A stretch of DNA of 64,000 nucleotides from Synchiropus splendidus. Its lineage: Eukaryota > Chordata > Actinopteri > Syngnathiformes > Callionymidae. The position numbers and the translations under genes were made by a program. Positions 1 through 14,636 of this stretch are shown in pieces. Every line of letters begins with the position of its first letter. Position 1 is the first letter of the stretch. The notes below the pieces were generated by a model. That model saw only the letters and a program-made list of their open reading frames with translations, was not told the DNA's origin and ran no database searches. The stretch spans positions 23,791,001 through 23,855,000 of the forward strand of contig NC_071336.1 in the NCBI RefSeq assembly GCF_027744825.2. The letters run 5' to 3'.

Positions 1-1776
1 CGAGGATGTGAATCTGTGAGACATTTTCTTTTTTTGAAGTTGGTCTTGGAAAGTTTGGTCCAACTGTCCCAAACACAAAACAAGGGTTGTTTTGGCAACT
101 GGCTTTGTTGAAGTGTTCCTGTGAGCGGAGGAGAGTTCCGCCCAAAACAATCTCTTCTCCCTCCAGAGCCGACATTCTTCCTGGTTTGCCTGGATACCTG
201 GCTGGTGTAAATCACCTCCTTTTGTCTCCCCCCTCTGGTTCAGTGGATCAAGGCCTTTGATTGCATTTAAACTCAACAGCTGTGGCAGTTAATAAACTAT
301 GGTGCTACTCCTTTGCACAAAGCTTTCTCCACGTCACCAGCTGTTGTGCTGGTCAGTCAAGAAGACGACACAAGCTTGGGTGGCCCACTTGTGTCAGCGA
401 GTGAGCAGAAAGATGAAGTGTCCCGATGAGCTGCCTTTTTACTTTCGGTGTTTTTGTAGGTTTGATTTTGTCGGCTCGTAATTCACCGCTTCCTTCCTTC
501 TTTTCTTCCGTCACACTCGACACCAGACGCACCATGCTTAGCATGACAAATGGATTAATATGGGGCAGAAACATAATCTGATTGTTGTGGAAATGGAGGA
601 CTTTAGCAGGTTATCAACTCAGCTAATTGAGTTGGCTCAGAGGACCTTAGACCGGAGCTCCTTATTTAGGTGCCGAACGTTGACGCCACTGACTTCCTCG
701 CCACCTATTGAGAGAGCTCCATCGCAAAGCTCTGAGATCATTACAAAAATGATAATCGCTAATTTTGATTTGTGTAATTTCTCCACTGTGGGACTAATAT
801 AAGAATAATAATAACAATAAGGGTATCTAATCTAATGATTATCATTCTGTATTATTCACGACGTCAGGTTTTATCGTTTATTTACTTAAGATTTACTTGA
901 GTGATATCGGTATGCCGATATATTTTCTTGTCGGTCAGCGTTTTGTTTCAAACAAGGTCATGACTGCTCTGTAGCATGATGGCGCTGCTGGCAGCTCTCA
1001 GGTCTGTGTCTGCTTGCTAGCCCCGCCCCCTACCTTGTGCATCACGCGCATGGTTAGTGGCCAACTGCTGAGGCTGCGGGACCATTGGGACAACACACTA
1101 TTCAAACCACATTTTGATCTATTTAAACATTGAGTTTTAAAGTAGCACTTAACACAGTACAAGTGTTAATTATTTGCAACACTACAATGAGAGGAGTATT
1201 TGTGTATGTCCGCTTGTACAAGTTATATACGGACAAGTTCACTTATCATGAAGAATGATGGTGAAGTTGTTGGCTAGTCATCGTCATTAGTTGCAGGTTA
1301 GCCCTAGATGACAGGGAGCTGTTTTGGCTTCCAAATTACAGATGCAAAAGTTGCAGCTAGTTAGTTGTATCTGTATGTGGGAGCACTAGCTGCAGCAGCA
1401 GCATGAACTTCTGGACATAGGGAGTATAAAGCTCCTAATGCTTCAGTTGCTCCTGAGATTTACATGTGACATCTCGAAATTTGGTCCTGTAGAACCGCTG
1501 TTGTGTCCAGCCCTATGTCAAATGCCATGGCGATCTCTTGCACAAGACCCAAGATCCAGAGTCGAGAAGGAGCTTCGTCATGTTAATGTTTCTTCTGAAT
1601 AAAATCCAAAGTCTGTTCCACAAATCCAAGTTGAGCAGAACTTGGCAGGCAGGTTGACTTGAACACAGTTTACTGACTCATTACTTCTTGGATTTGTCAT
1701 GCTAGCTGAAACTACATTTCCTCTCTTACTTTCATTTTGATTATAAAACCAAAATATGTGGCCACGGAACCCACAA

Positions 1777-1806
1777 AATAGACTGAAACCCCAGGTTCAG
1801 TCTATT
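1777..1806. repeat. Short perfect hairpin
   Basis: AATAGACTGAA (1777-1787) is followed after eight bases by its exact reverse complement TTCAGTCTATT (1796-1806). Further CC/GG pairing is possible inside the loop. Function is unknown; it could be the centre of a small foldback repeat. Confidence 0.6.
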
Positions 1807-4800
1807 ACCACAGTACAGCCGGCCAATATTGCGGTGTTATCCGACAGACGAACCTGAAAACAATGTTTTCATCTCCAGCCAATGCTAACCTGGGTTCACT
1901 GGAAGGTAGTGAGCACCGCCATGGTGTGTGGTTTTTAGGCAACAAGACAGGAAACAAAGTTAGAAGACTCGGAGGTGAAGACACTGGGGTCGTGACTGGG
2001 AAGGTAGATTAGAAACGGGTATATCACAGGGACGCGTTGTGAAGTTATTGAGGCTTGGGGGAGAAGGAGGTACCTGAGGCAAGAGAAGAGGCAGAACCCC
2101 TGAGCTTCTGTGCTTATGTAAGTGAGTGAGGGTTGGAAGATGGACATACTTAAGTTCCAGCAACAACATAACTTTGTTTGCGTGCCTGCTGCACACTCAG
2201 TTTCATCTGTCACTTTTGACAAACTCCATGCCATGATCCTACCCTGACCCTCATATCTCAGGCCCTGCTGAACCCTTTCTCACAGAGCTTCCGGGGTTAT
2301 TTGGAGTCCTATTGGTCACCACATGCTTCATTCCCCCGCTGTAGAACTCATTAATTTGTTTGTCAGGCTTTGATGAGTGTCTTTGATGGGTGTCCTTGAT
2401 GGGTGTCTTGTTTGTGTACCCGCAATTTGCTGGCTCAGAGTAGACATGTAGGTCAGCAGAGTGTGGGATAGTTGTAATAGAAATTAAGCAGAAGAATAGA
2501 GATTCAGTTGGCATCTCTGTGTGGGTGGCTGCCTCTGCTGCCCATTGGTTCTCCAAGCAGTGCAGTTCATTAAATACATAGAATTAAATCGACTTCTCTT
2601 CCTGGTGTCCTTGTTGCCCACACCTGTCCTCAAGTTCATCTTATCAACATGAGGGCTGTTCATCTACGCCAGTGAATCAGCAAGCAGTAAACATACCTCT
2701 AAGCTGTGCCTCTGTTTTCCGATGAGGCTGTAAATATGTCTCCACATTTGAGGAATCACCCTGATAAACGTTATTATCCAGCGATTACCATATAGATTAC
2801 AAACACATAGACAACATTAGCTGGGTTAATGTTATTTTTCTGACCCTCCTAGCCCGATCTCCTATGTTAAATCCAATACATCCTTGAGTAAATTGTAAAA
2901 CAAACCTGAAACCTGGTTCATGAACAGTCTGTGCTTAAATACTGTACCTGCTGAAGACTGTTATGCAAGTAACATTCGACTTAAGACCTGCTCGACTTAC
3001 GTCCACCATGGCCAGTGGGTGCTTTTTTTTTTTTTTTCTTCAATGTCTGGAACCGCAGCACGTAGCAGCTCGGTATCACGTACGACTGTTATGGCAGCAC
3101 AGTATCCCAGCATCTCACTCTCACACAGAGATCTACCACTACAGTAGCACCTATAACCCTCGCGTCGGCTATTTTGAATGGCATTCCACTTGAGTCCAAT
3201 CTGACTTGCAACTGGTTGGTCGGAACCGATCTCGGTCGTAAGTGCGATGTTACTTGTACAAAGTTAGCTGCAACCAAAATGAAGCCGCAGCCGAACTCTC
3301 CAAAGGCGTGTCCAATTTTTATTGTGCTATCTAAAGTAGAAATAAATGCCTTATGGGTCTTATACTGAAGAATGTTCTTGACAGTGTCGGTTCTGTTGAG
3401 TTGTCGAAGTAAACAAATGTTGCATGAGGAAAGCATTATTGACCGCTTTCGTGTTGTAATGATGCTACTGCAAGTTAGTTTTCTGACTTGTTGCCATGCT
3501 GTCAATAGAGACAAAATAACACACTCTGAAGTTGTGAGATACTAAGTTGCTTGCATGACACGCCCCCAAAAAAATCTATTAAATTTTCCTTCACTGAACA
3601 CTAAAGCCTCCTCCAGACTCACAGACATGCTCAGCGCCTCCCTTCACTGAAGACCAGCTGACCGCTGTGTCCACCTGAGTGAAGACACTGCTGATGTTTC
3701 CAGTCCTCCTGCGTGGCGGGATATTGTTACGGTCCGTCTGGAAGTGTTTACCATAAAACAGGAGTCGCGCTCTTGCGCCCCAACACACAGTACAGTGCTC
3801 TCTGGGAATGTTGGCAGTCAACAGAAATCCCTAAATTGAAATCACATTTCTCGTCCAACGCTTCCCTGCTCTCATTCGAGGAATGCTATTTCTTCTGCTA
3901 ATTGGCTCTCACACATCTGAACTCCATCAAAGTTGGTCCGAGCCCCTCTTCTACTCCTCTCCCACTCCTCTCTTTCAAAGTCCCCGTTTTAACTTTCACC
4001 CTGATGACAGAGAGCAGAACAGCCTCTTATGTAAACAGTCACAACTAAGTCCGCTCTGCTGTGAGCAGCGGAGTGGTTTCTAAAAACAAGCGTCAAGTCT
4101 TCAACACTAGATGGTGCTGTTTGCTGTCACTGCAAGTGTCGCTCATCACTTTACACTCCTCACTGCAGCTCAACATTGTTTCCCTGAACCTCAGTTGTCT
4201 GTTGTGCGCCTCAAAATTCAACAATGTCTGGGGTTATTCATGTTGCGCTTGTCTACAAAGATGTGTAGCCGATGGTGAAAAAGTATATGTAAATGTTTTT
4301 TTTGTATTTGAATAGAGAGCTGAATGTAACTAGTCATCATGTTGATGGAATGTTTAATTACCCCTCAGCATTGTGTAATCTTTCGTTGGGAATATGCAAT
4401 TTATTCATTTTTTATATAGTGGAGACTAATAGGTTTTATTGTTTTTAAGTTACCTACCTGTGCAAAATGTGCTTACCTCAGCTGTTTTGGAAACATGCAG
4501 AGGAGGTTAATGTCAGTCACTATTAAAAAAAAATGTTTTTTTTAATTGTTGCAGGAATATTATGTGGATTTTTTTCCCAGTTTATTTATTCATTTGTAAA
4601 AATAGGTTTCCTGTCTTGCTTGTCAGTTTAGTTCCATCGTCAGGTCCTGGCTTAACGTGCTGCTTCCTCCTGGGCAGGAAGTTGATGCCATTGGCTCAAA
4701 AATAGTCACAGAATCACCTATGAACTTGTTGACGTTTGGTGGCCTTATTTGACAAAAAAAATCCACACAAAATACTCTTAAAAACTTTCTGAATTAAACT

Positions 4801-6865
4801 TTGAATCTGGGTGTTTTTGAATAAGTTCTGAGTCTATGTTTTAGTCCGCTCTACAATTTTTAATTGATCTTGGCATTTCACCCCCAAATTAAACACTGTG
4901 CTTTCCCTATTGATCCACGAGCCCTCCCCTACTCACCATTTGTTGCACCCATCACTTGCCTGACAATGATCAAGTAGGAAAGCACCGTTCTATATTTACG
5001 ACACCCCTCCACTCCCCGCCCTCTGGTTCATGCCTGCCATAGATCCGCTGGGCCCGCATGCGCCCCTAAAGAAGAGCTGTGAGTGGGGGTGGCGGCTCTG
5101 TGCTGGCAGTGTCCGTCATTCTATCTTTATGTCCCGCTGGCCTTGTCCAACAAGCTTCCAGAGCTCGGACCCCTCTCTCTCAGGCAGCACAAGCAGGACT
5201 GTTATCTTCCCCAACAACATCAAGACTTGATGGATTTCTGAGCTTACAGTCCCTGTGGAGAAGGTTTGTGGCTTTGGTTGACTGACACCATCAATGCATT
5301 GTCATTTTGAGTGGTTTAGATTTTGAACTATTGAAGAAAATTCTGCTCTGTTCTGATTCAATGTCGTCTGAAACTGCCCTTTTTCAGTGTAAAGCAGTGA
5401 TTTTTCACTCAAATATGAATGCTGTCAGTTATGTTTAAATACAGGTGGTCATAATGTTTTGTCCACTCAGGTGGGTGATGGTTCATTACTGCCCAAAGTG
5501 GATTGTTTGACAGCTCAACCTTAATTCGGCTCCTTTTATTCTTTCTAGGAACTTTGACCTATTACTTCCTGTATTTAGAATTCTATCTGCTGTTTCCAGA
5601 GATAACTGACACGTCAGGACCTTCTTATTAGCGCCAAACACTGGCTGGAAATAATATTGATTCCTGTCAATATCCTGTCAGAGATTAGCAGAGCTTTGGT
5701 GTGCAAAGTTTGGTTTTAAATTATTAAGACTTTTTTTTTGTAAAACAGTAGCAAGGTGTCTTTAAAGATGTATGCTGAAGTGTTCAGTAGTTGGGACAAC
5801 ACATGCTAACTGGACTATCAAATTGTATCACCTGTTGTTCGTATTATCGTACCGTGTCATGTCAATTACGTGTCGTATCAAAGGCGCATACGTGATGTAT
5901 TACGAGGTGATACTATATTTGAATATCTGCATCAACATTTGGGTGAGTCAGGGGAGTCAGCACGCAAGTTTGGTGTTGGTGATGGACAATCGGAGGAAGG
6001 CGTGGTCAGAGGGCAGCTGGAGCTCTGTGCAGTGTGGAGGTGCTACAGTTGGTCATTGTGCTGCACCTGCTCTCCTGACGTCAAGACCGAAATAGATTGT
6101 GAGATACAAACACACACAAACCTTTATTCCATGTTGAACCAAACTTGAGTCAAGTTTCAGAATGTGTTCATGTGAGGTTAATTGGGTAATTGAATTTGGA
6201 AGAATAAACATTCATGATCGTCTTAAAGTTTTTATCCGTGTTGCTCATTGTTTTAGAGCCTAAAAACTTCAAATCTGTCGCATAAAAAGGGCAGCAAAAA
6301 GTGAACCATGGTTGACACTTTTAGCAGTTTTTGCATCAAGCTATTTCGGACACCTTGGTGTCTTCCCCCTTAAGCTCAGGATTTAAATGGTAGCCACAAC
6401 AATTTTCTGTGAAATTTCCTTTGTTCCGAAAACAACCTTCACGTTTACATTAGTAGAATAGAGTTGCTAGTGATGCTGTTTCCAGCTTCATAGTACTGAG
6501 ATGACGCTTTCTGGTGCCTAATGGTTCAGTTTAGAGCGCTTCATCTTTGAAATGAGTTGTCCTGAATTACATTGTGACTGAGTTTGAGTCTTGTATCTCG
6601 GTATGCTACTTGCAAGCTGGATACTTTTGGCTCTAGTTCTTGCTGCATTTTTGGTGTTTTGGGTGACTTTCGCTGAGGATTGCGGCGTCCGTTTGTACCA
6701 TTGAGCCCCATGCTGACCGAATACAACTGAGTGGGCTGATTTTTATTTATTTTATTTGCTTTGCTATTAAAGGATACACTGCTGCATTTTCTACAATAGC
6801 TCAATGTAGATTGTTCTTATGTTATACGTTATGTATGTTATGTATTGTTTACATCTATATATAGA

Positions 6866-6925
6866 TACACACACACACACACACACATATAAATATACAT
6901 ATATATATACACACACACATATATT
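6866..6925. repeat. CA/TA compound microsatellite
   Basis: Alternating (CA)n and (TA)n tracts. A translated frame through it shows only periodic His/Thr/Tyr residues and is not coding. Confidence 0.9.
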
Positions 6926-7027
6926 AGTTTGTATGTTCTCCTCCCAACAATATTGTTGTGACACTAAATTGTACATGTGTGTTCTCCAAATGGGCTTTTT
7001 GATGGACTGTTGACTTTTCCAATGTGT

Positions 7028-7103
7028 GATGCCCCATCTAGCTTGGGACACACTCCAGACCCCTTTCACCTTGTTTAAGCGAGTACAAGCGAATGAATGA
7101 GTT
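7028..7103 (+). repeat. L2/SINE-like 3' tail fragment
   Basis: The string contains GATGCCCCATCTAGC, TGGGACACACTCCAGACC and AAGCGAGTACAAGCGAATGA. This matches the general layout of the 3' end shared by fish L2 LINEs and their SINEs (CCTAGCTGGGATAGGCTCCAGC, then GATAAGCGG and a TGAATGAATG tail). It is decayed and truncated. Assignment is by recollection of that consensus. Confidence 0.5.
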
Positions 7104-9839
7104 TTGTGTATGTTCATTGCTGAATACTGTTTTGCTCCACTGATGCTGGACCTGCTGCTGTAGTGAGGTTTTAATTTTAAAGCAGGTCGAGTGTTAGCCG
7201 CTAATCTGCCTCTGCCTTGAAAGAGTTTCATTCGTGTGCAAACTCTTTTATTGTGTCAATTCTTGGGCGCTCCGGGGTGCGTGATTTTTCCGGGTTTATT
7301 TATAAGGTCACCTCTAAATAAACGCCAGCCCCCATCATGTTACTCCAGTTAGGTGGGAGGAGCCTGCGGACGTTTGTTTCACATTATCAACATGTTCGTC
7401 ACCTGGGGATCGTGACTGAAGTGCGTTGATGCATCCGCTTATTTATACATCTGTGGTTTTATAGCGGCGAGGTGTTTGCCGCGGCTCAGTCATCGTTTGA
7501 CTCGCTCCAACAGAAGCTTAAGTGGCAGCTGTTGTACAACTACTCCAAACATTTTTCCTACTGGTGGCTCCTTTTTTTAGCTGCTTTCTAGTCAGCACCT
7601 TGGCTGGGATGCGCATGTGATTTACTTCACTTGAAACAAATCTCTATTTTAACCTTGTGCTGTTCATTGACTTTTCCCGTGAGGCCTTGCTGTGTGTTGC
7701 GAACATATTTGCCCCATTATTATGAACTTTTTTTTTAACTTTGCAACTTCACAATGAGTCACAGTTATTCTAGCTGTCCATTTTTGGATGAGAGGAAATC
7801 AAAGTAATAATGAAAATAAAATGTGTTATTTTGGTAAAATGCTTCCTCTGTGGGGTTTGTATGATGTCTCACCACGCTCCTGTGAGAACTCCAATTTCCT
7901 CCCACAGTACGTGTGGGAGTGCCATCAGGGGAATATTTTTTAATGTACATTTAACTCCTCCTTCCATAGATAGTTACATAAACTCCAACAATGATCAGTT
8001 AATTCTGTTGCATACAAGTAAATGATAAATAATAACACTGTGAGTTAGAAAAGTGGAGTTGGACTTTATTTTAATGTATAGATTCCTTTTCTTTAACACA
8101 AAGACAAAATACATAGAAAGCAAGTGCAAAGGCAATAACAAAAATAATGATAATAACACAACAAGTGGCTTGTGTACTGATATCCAAATGGTGGTGATAG
8201 TATTTGCATCCAGGGCAGTATAGCACAATGCACGGCTGTGTTTGATGGCGTGTGAGTCGAGTTTGTTGTTTGTTCATATAGATGTAGATGTCCAATTTCT
8301 AGTGGTTTTGAAATCTGATGTTTTGCTGTCGTTTGGAAAACTCACCTGTTATCACTAAAGCAGCTTTAGCGGGGACGTCCCTCGCCAGGCTTAGTGTCGG
8401 TGGTCCCACGTGGTGGGTCTTAAGTCCATATTTGCATCTCCATGGCGGCTTTTCTTCATTTAAACTCTCCAGTCCCAGTTTAAAATGGAATTAGTGGCGA
8501 TTTATGATGGCCCATTTTTAGCGCAGGGTTTCTGAGCTGTTGTCTTCACCCTTGACATTGACCACGGTTTGAGGGTCGTTGGCCACTTAAGGCCAACGTT
8601 TGAGTCACTTGACTTTTTGTTGCTGATGTTGTTACTGTGGCCCACTCACTATTCGTCTTCATTTCCTGATCTGTTGGCTAAGTAACACACATTTGTATAT
8701 ATTCAGGAAACATTGATAATGAGAGCTGTTTTTTTATTGTAGAAAACCAGAAACTTCTCTTGTGGTGATAGTATTTTCGCCATGCTACCATATGCTAACC
8801 CTTGTTTGCTCTGACGTTTGTTGCTGCGATGAGTAATAAGTAAGTTAGTTCTGTTGGCCATGATAAAGTCTGAGCATAGAAAACTTGGAAAGCATTGACA
8901 TTTTTTATTCAAAATCTGAATACAAAATAAAAAAATGTGTCCACTCACTTTAATGTATAAGCAAGAAGTAACAAGGGATTGGTGGAGAACTAGTAGAGTA
9001 AAAATCACAATTTTTCTTTAATAAAACTCAAGTACAGATACTCAGTGCAATGAACTCGAATACATGCAACATTTAGTGTCCCCCACTGCTTCTTGGTCTA
9101 CTTTATATGTGCTTCTATGGGTACATGTTGACTAACTTTGGCCTAATCCAGGTGCGGTCGTGGAATATCTCAGACTAGACACTGCACTGCAGGTGTGGCT
9201 GATGGCTGAAACAAGAATTACTCACCCCAGGTTCTTCCACTTCACAGACCTCCTATCTGTTTTTATTTTTGGAAGTGATGGTGAGGCGTTTGTATGCAGC
9301 CTGTGTAGTGTCCCGGTTATTTTGAGCTCGACTGTAAAGAGATAACAATGTTTGAAGTTTAGTGGTGCTCAGACAGCAGGGCTGTCAAAGTCAATCAATG
9401 AGCTGACAGTTTAAATAGGTTAACATTTTAAACTGATTTAAGAATCTATTACTGGAAACAAGAGATGGTGTCATGTCATACTGCCTTTTTCTGGAGGGTC
9501 GTTTTTCCATGTGGTTAGTTTGGTTACTGATTCAAAATTCTTTTATTTACACGTGTAAATTTTTTCGCCCACGTGTCCAAAGTTCCGACACCACAGCTGG
9601 TCTCAGCTGCTGCTTCTCGTCTCTGGTCCTCCAGAAGATCAGCTCTGTTGGCGGTGCTGCAGACATTTTGAGCGCTGTAAGGTCAATAAAACAGCTGTGA
9701 TTTCATCGGTTTGATCAATATTTTGGCAGCTTGATGCTCTTTAGCCTGTCAAAATCCATATATTAGCTGCGTTGTTGAATAGGCCACAGTGTTCACACCA
9801 TGAGAAAAAAAACAGTGGCATATGGTCTAGAAATGACAT

Positions 9840-9935
9840 TAATTTGATCTAGAGCCAACTATGTATTATATTTGAGAGATGGGCCACATGAAATGGCGGG
9901 ATGGATTTGGCCTCTGGGTCTTAAGCCCGACACGT
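9840..9935 (+). mobile_element. hAT (Charlie-like) relic
   Basis: AGGGGCC-type motifs survive in degraded form: GATGGGCCACATGAAATGG, then GGATTTGGCCTCTGGGTC and TTAAGCCCGACAC. This resembles the terminal part of hAT nonautonomous elements that end GGCCTTGAGTTTGACAC. No complementary end or target duplication was found. Confidence 0.4.
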
Positions 9936-10291
9936 GGCTTCATATTCTGACAAAATCGTTGATAAGAATTGGCTCTCATGGTCCCTGATGATAACAAAAC
10001 AGGATTTTCAGACATCAAAGGTCACGTTGGGGCTGGTGGACAGTGCCACTCTGGCATTGTAAGAGATCAAGTGTTTCAACTGAGATGAAGGGACTTGTGG
10101 TTTTATATTGGAATGAATGAAATCCACATGTCCTATGTCAGTTTCTCCGTCTGTTGACAAGTGCGGGTTAGTCACATGACATTGGGGTTTGTGCCACCAA
10201 GTCGGTATGTGGTGACTCGAGATGTGTTAATAGATGTTGAGTGCAGATTTGTTGATGATGTGACACGTCCCCTTGAGAGCCAGCTGCTGCG

Positions 10292-10310
10292 GCTGATGAT
10301 GATGATGATG
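10292..10310. repeat. (GAT)n microsatellite
   Basis: Short trinucleotide run of about six GAT units. Confidence 0.8.
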
Positions 10311-11383
10311 TCCATGTTCAAGGCCTGACTTCATAGAGGAATGTTTTGGAACTCATTATCGATATAGCATGAAGGTCAAAGGGCGTTAGAAAGAACTGCA
10401 GTGATTCATACTTAAAAGTCCCGTTCTGCCTCGGAGCAGACATCAAACATTGCGAATGGAGTTCTAGCCTCGTGCTGTGGTTCCCTGGAGGCGTTTCATT
10501 CTCTCCACCCCGCTCTGGATTTATGTCCATGTTCTGCAGTGTGTCTGTTGGGACTGCATGGCTCAACACTTCACATCCCTCAACGATTTTCTCGCCGGAC
10601 AAAATGGATATGTGTCCAGTGGGATGCTGTAAATTCAAGCTTTATTTCGAGCCCGCAGCGCCGGACGGGGCTTCATAATTCTTCCTTCGTTCCCTTCCGT
10701 CACTTTCACGAAAACTCTGTGAAGGTGATGAGGCCCGCTTCATGGTGGACCTGCTGGGACACCTCTGGGTTCCTGAGGTCATTTCCAGTGCAAGTGTGGA
10801 CTGTATGGTAGTGTTTATCCTGTAATGACCCACTGACTGAGAGCACATGTGAGTCTTTCCAGGCTGAAACTGAATCGCAGTGGCTGACAGGACATCTGCT
10901 GAGATGATTACCGTCGAGGTGTGGTTCACTTTTTACCTTTCTCGACTTGACCTGCCTCGGGAATCTGGTGTTGTGGTTCAGATTAGACCTTAAGGACGAC
11001 ATACGCCTCATTCTCACGCTGCTCTCACAATAAACAAGCTCGTACTTGGCTGCTCCTGCAAGCAATATAAGTGAGTGTTGCAGTGTTTTGTTTGTGTGTC
11101 CATGTGCGAGCAGTTTTCAACTGGTCTGGCTCTTGGACCTGCTTTCACCCCGAAGTGACTAAGTGTGACCCAAAAAGAAACAAATGTGCACATTAGCTCA
11201 AACATCAGGTGGAAGTGCTGCAGTGATGAACAAATGTTTTGAAACATAAAGCCCACAAAACAACACTTTTTGTGCTATTATGCTGATGTTTCTTCATTTT
11301 TCTGTTTCTTTTTTTTCTCTTTCCATCAGTGTGATTTCAAGACCTCTCCTCCATCATGGATGTTTTGGTTGTGACGTCACAGT

Positions 11384-11583
11384 GTTTAATGTGTAGCACC
11401 GGAAAATCTGTTAAAGAAAGTTATGTTTTTTAATACATATTTGCATTAAATAATGTCTTTTCCTCTTATGAATCCACCAATTTCACCGCAATAATTTATA
11501 TATAAATTATCTATACAAATCCAAAATCAAAACAGTTTTGTGACACAGTATTGGGTCGCGACCCACAAATTGAGAAACACTGC
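11384..11583. mobile_element. Possible short hAT MITE
   Basis: The right end reads TTGGGTCGCGACCCAC followed by TTGAGAAACACTG, the subterminal palindrome and terminal CAGTGTTTCTCAA typical of hAT elements. A weakly matching CAGTGTTTAATGTGT lies at about 11384. I see no 8-bp target duplication, so the left boundary is uncertain. Confidence 0.4.
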
Positions 11584-14079
11584 ACTTCCCCAATTATTAA
11601 TTCAACATTAACTTTACATGAATAATATTCAGTGTCATCTGAACGTCTCTCACGTCACTCACCTGCAGGTCTTAAATAGTGATATTTCAGTGTTTCAAAG
11701 TGAAATTATGATGGTGGATGTGAGTAGAGGTAGGGAATGTAGGGAAGTTCAGTGGATGAGCAATTTGTAGCTATTACACCAGAATAATTTTTGGTGGCTA
11801 CATCCCACCACCCAATTGTCTTTAATGTAAATATCATGTGTTGCAGATACATACTGTACAGATTATATAAATCAATCTGTTGTGTGATGAACTAAAAAGA
11901 CCAAGAACCCACTCATGGATTACTCGACCAGTCTGACCCAATTGACCCGGTCCGATCGCTTTTCCAAGCGATGACGTGATGTTTATGTTGCTCTTTCTCA
12001 GTAATGTGTTTCCACATAGTGTGTTTTATGAAAGTTTTCAATGTCCACTTGCTTTTCAAGCAAGTTACTGTCCCAGTGGAGCGTGAAAAACACTCAGCTC
12101 GGCACTGTTTCCATGGAAATCTGGAGCAATCATCTGGTCCCCAAAACATCTTTGCTTGGAATCATTGTTTTCTGTCATTTCCAACTCACTTCTGGACTCA
12201 ACATTGCAGCTGCTGGCTCCTCAAGTTCCTTGGTTTCAGCACCTAAAAAGATCAATAGGGTTATATGACACTGAAATTGTAAATTCCCAAGGAGCTGAAA
12301 TTGGCTTCTCTGTAGGTGTTTGGACTCTCTGTTTCAGATAAGGGGAAAGGCTTGACATTGTTCAACTCCAATCTGTGAGTGACATCTGACTTCACAGCTG
12401 GTATGTTCTTCTAAAGAGGAATTTTGAGCTCAGATTCTATGCATTTAACAATTTGTCATATTTACATTAGCCCCGCTGTTGAGTAGTTTAAATTAGTTCT
12501 TGCTGTTTGGCCTCAGTTTTTTCTGAAAGTACTGTGGCCGGTTGACCTCGCTGATGACCCTCATGGCTCACGATATCTAAACCAGACCCACATCTGCACG
12601 TCTGTCTGGCAGCTGCTCCACCACCAGGCCCACAGATAACCATGAGAAAAACTCTGATTGCAGTGTTCTTCTGATTATTGTCACTGAAGTTCATCCAAAC
12701 TTTCAATCCAGAGTTGAAGCTTCTCGGAAATAGATGTCATTTTTTGCCTGATGCATCACGGTCACATCACAGCTGCGGGCGGAGGCGGCTTCATTTGTCA
12801 TGTTGGAGACCTCGGTGTGACTCCTCTGATGAGCTTCTAACAGCTTCTGCCGTCTTGCTAATACATTTTATTTCATTTTTTAATACATTTTGCTTCGTGT
12901 TTCCAACAGTAAAGAGTTGGAATTGTGCTGTGTGTGTCTCAGAGCTCAGATGTATTGATGTAGTCTCTGAGGGAGGGAAGAGTTGTAAACCTGCAGCATC
13001 ATAGAGGGACTGATCCTCTTCAGTGAGCCAAAGCAATATTGCTTCTTTTTTCTTTTTGTTTAGGGTGTTGCCACCGTAATTTAGAGATGGCCAGTGTTGG
13101 CGTGAAACACATGAGGGTTATCAGTGTGTTTACTGAAGCTCTAGGCCACTAGAAGTTTGATCAGGGGCCACAGTTGTCCCTTGTGCTGGACTGATGTAGA
13201 GTGAGATAAGTCACAGCTCAATAAAAGTCACTGCTTTCCAACAGTTCTCTGCACATGCCATAAAGGCCTTTTTGACTCTGCTTGTATGACATTCCACACC
13301 TCTCCATGGCACCTGAGGTTCCGGATGACATCACTGGTGGGACCTGCCGGGTCTTGCTGGTCCCTGGCTGTGAAGAGTCATCCTGATAATCACATGCCTC
13401 TGGTTTTACAAGGCCTCGCTGAAGTGTGATCTCATGTCTGTGGAGTCGAGCGGTCATGATGACACCTGTCCAGATGTGAGACGGCAGCAGTTGCAGAGGT
13501 GGTGACAACAGTAGTTTGTGATGCACACAGTGCGTTTAAAGCCTTCTGCTCTTCAATAGCTGCTGGAGAAGTGAGCTGACTTTTCATGTGTTTTGAGAGA
13601 GCTCGACGGCATGAATAAATAATCCCTGCTCTGAATGTTTCTGAAATGACTTGCACACCAAGTTAGGAATCTGAGCGCAGGTCCAAGCCAAACCCTTGCT
13701 TTTAAAAAAAATCAGAACCTTCACAGTAGTTGATCCTGTTTTCGACAATATATCTCTTAACTTCTTCATCGCTGTCTCCAACATGGCCAATGTGGAGTGA
13801 CAGCTGTGTGACCCATTTCAGTCTAAGATTAAAAGGCTGCAGGCAGATTGTGGAACTCTTTCATTCTGCCCCTCTTGGACGGATCAAGGCACTGGCTGTT
13901 ATAAAAAGCTGATGCTCTTTAATTAATATTCATAATTTCTTGCAATATTTCTCTCTCCGCCGCGGCTCAAAATGACGTTCTGAATCTCTCCTGCTGTCAG
14001 ATTTTCATCATAGAATTTCACTTTCTTGATGGCTGAAGTGTTATTACACAATGATGTTGTTTCATTGGGGGCTTTACTA

Positions 14080-14636
14080 CAATTATATTTCATGTTGTAT
14101 ATTGACCCCTCAAAAATGGTTCATTATGCTGATTCAATAATATTAAAATAAAAGGCTATAATGACATTTTCTAAAATCATGTAAATTTAATGTTAAAATA
14201 TTCTAAAAAATAATCAATAAATTAAATTAAATTAGATATGTTATATGAACCAGTCATATAACAATAGTAAATCAATAATATGATAATTAATCATTTAATA
14301 TGACTGAAAACCAAATACATTTCTGGGGACAATGTATTATATATATATATAGCATGTGACTAGAAAGACTAGAAATGATAAGTGGTTTATTCATAAATAC
14401 ATAAATATAAGTGTATACTACAGATACTTAAAAATGCAAAATGTATGATTTAATGAAATTGTCGTAGTAAATTAAATTAGAAATACGGACAGATCAGTGG
14501 AAATAGTTTTACATTGTTGTAAACGAATATTGATTCAATTCATGATATAATATTAATGACCGTGAACTCATGAGGTCCGGATAAATACAGGCAGAGGGCC
14601 ACGCGTGGCCCCTGGTCCACCCTTTGCCTAGGTCTG
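14080..14636. mobile_element. AT-rich hAT-like element, right end
   Basis: A strongly AT-rich block ends in GGGCCACGCGTGGCCC, then CTTTGCCTAGGTCTG (ending at 14636). Read on the minus strand this begins CAGACCTAGGCAAAGG, matching the left end seen at 38506 (CAGACCTGGACAATG). The left end of this copy is not visible, so its start is approximate. A short (AT)n run lies at 14335-14351. Confidence 0.45.

Noticed and set aside
6791..7231. 146-codon minus-strand frame
   Set aside because: Spans the CA/TA microsatellite and gives repeated Val/Cys/Tyr residues; not protein-like.
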